Shown here: piece by piece, positions 63,548 to 64,000 of the stretch
Position numbering within the stretch: the first letter of the stretch is position 1
Layout of the letters: every line of letters starts with the position of its first letter
Source of the DNA: Chrysomallon squamiferum
Taxonomy: Eukaryota; Mollusca; Gastropoda; Neomphalida; Peltospiridae
Direction of reading: 5' to 3'
DNA length: 64,000 bases
NCBI GenBank assembly: GCA_012295275.1
Contig: CM022667.1
Location: 18,199,245-18,263,244, forward strand
Made by a program: the position numbers and the translations under genes
The notes under the pieces: generated by a model
Database searches by the model: none
The model's input: only the letters and a program-made list of their open reading frames with translations
Told to the model about the DNA's origin: nothing

Positions 63548-63973
63548 GTGAACTTTATGCATACATGTAGGCCTACAATGTCTTACTTGATGATCAAGAA
63601 AGATGGTGATTCCTAGCATCCAGAATTGATCATTCAGGTTTTAGTTAATCAGGTGTTTAGAAAAGGTGTTATTTTCATGTATGTGCATTTTTTAAATCTA
63701 TATTGTGGCTAAACAAAAAATATTACACCCAGGAAACTTTTATATGTTTTAGTTAACATGTGGGAGATTAAATTTCAATAAAGGTTATCTCAAGATCACG
63801 TGATCCACACGGTCAATTTCAAGGTCATAGCAAAGGTCAGAAGGTCAAGGTACTCCAGTATTTTCCAAACTAAACAAAAATGGCAGATTTGGTATCCTTG
63901 TCATTTTCCCTTTCTAACTACCAATTTTATGAAGATTGGCCCAGTAGTTCCTGAGATATGAGGGTTCTAAGGT
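63545..63973 (-). repeat. Right inverted-repeat arm
   Basis: Reverse complement of the left arm, single copy, with scattered substitutions (for example GTCATTTTCCCTTTC against the left arm's GAAAGGCAAAGTGAC). The pairing is lost after GGGTTCTAAGGT at 63973. Confidence 0.85.
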
Positions 63974-64000
63974 TAGTAGTCACACCCATTTTTGGCAAAA

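Larger units (their letters stand above)
61018..64000. mobile_element. DNA transposon-like element with long inverted repeats (right end not reached)
   Basis: Starts with GGGTCATTCCGTGTCAAATC directly after the zinc-finger relic. The left arm 61196-61950 and right arm 63545-63973 are inverted copies. The left arm holds a 319-bp direct duplication, which accounts for the length difference. Homology between the arms ends at 63973, near the window edge. The interior (about 61951-63492) carries a decayed ORF on the minus strand. Family not recognised with confidence; the target-site duplication cannot be checked because the right end lies outside. Confidence 0.7.

Overview
The window is animal nuclear DNA. 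It has very AT-rich, intron-dominated sequence, many micro- and minisatellites, GT-AG introns, and two multi-exon genes whose proteins belong to metazoan families. The sequence alone does not fix the species. A lophotrochozoan, perhaps a cephalopod or other mollusc, is my best guess from the repeat-dense AT-rich context and a C2H2 zinc-finger relic, but this is inference.

Layout. (1) 1-31.3 kb is essentially gene-poor. It holds several minisatellite blocks: a 36-bp unit at 2.8 kb, 24-bp at 5.75 kb, 23-bp at 6.9-8.7 kb, 41-bp at 10.5 kb, degenerate AT-rich repeats at 20-21.2 kb, and a 30/28-bp unit at 23.8-25.9 kb. The long ORFs over these blocks are by-products of the repeats. A small possible secreted-peptide ORF lies at 27.4 kb. 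(2) 31.4-42.2 kb (+) is a complete 17-coding-exon gene for a pyruvate dehydrogenase phosphatase regulatory subunit-like flavoprotein (PDPR-like, 880 aa by my exon joining, with reading phase consistent at all 16 junctions). (3) 42.2-47.6 kb is the intergenic space between two convergent genes. (4) 55.4-47.6 kb (-) is a complete 10-coding-exon LRP12/LRP3-like receptor gene (753 aa: signal peptide, CUB, LDLa x2, CUB, LDLa x3, TM, cytoplasmic tail). (5) 58.4-61.0 kb (+) is a broken, intron-containing C2H2 zinc-finger pseudogene. It runs into (6) 61.0-64.0 kb, a transposon-like element with long inverted repeats, one arm carrying a 319-bp tandem duplication, and a decayed ORF between the arms.

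The most striking signal is in the PDPR-like gene. The intron before coding exon 15 is filled by 22 tandem ~50-bp copies of that exon's own 3' splice site and first ~20 exon bases. These are decoy acceptors, of which 14 have the AG of the acceptor changed to GG. The protein also keeps a His in a TWHAAG motif, the place where dimethylglycine and sarcosine dehydrogenases attach FAD covalently; as far as I recall, vertebrate PDPR lacks it. The two genes show no evident functional link; their only relation here is tail-to-tail proximity.
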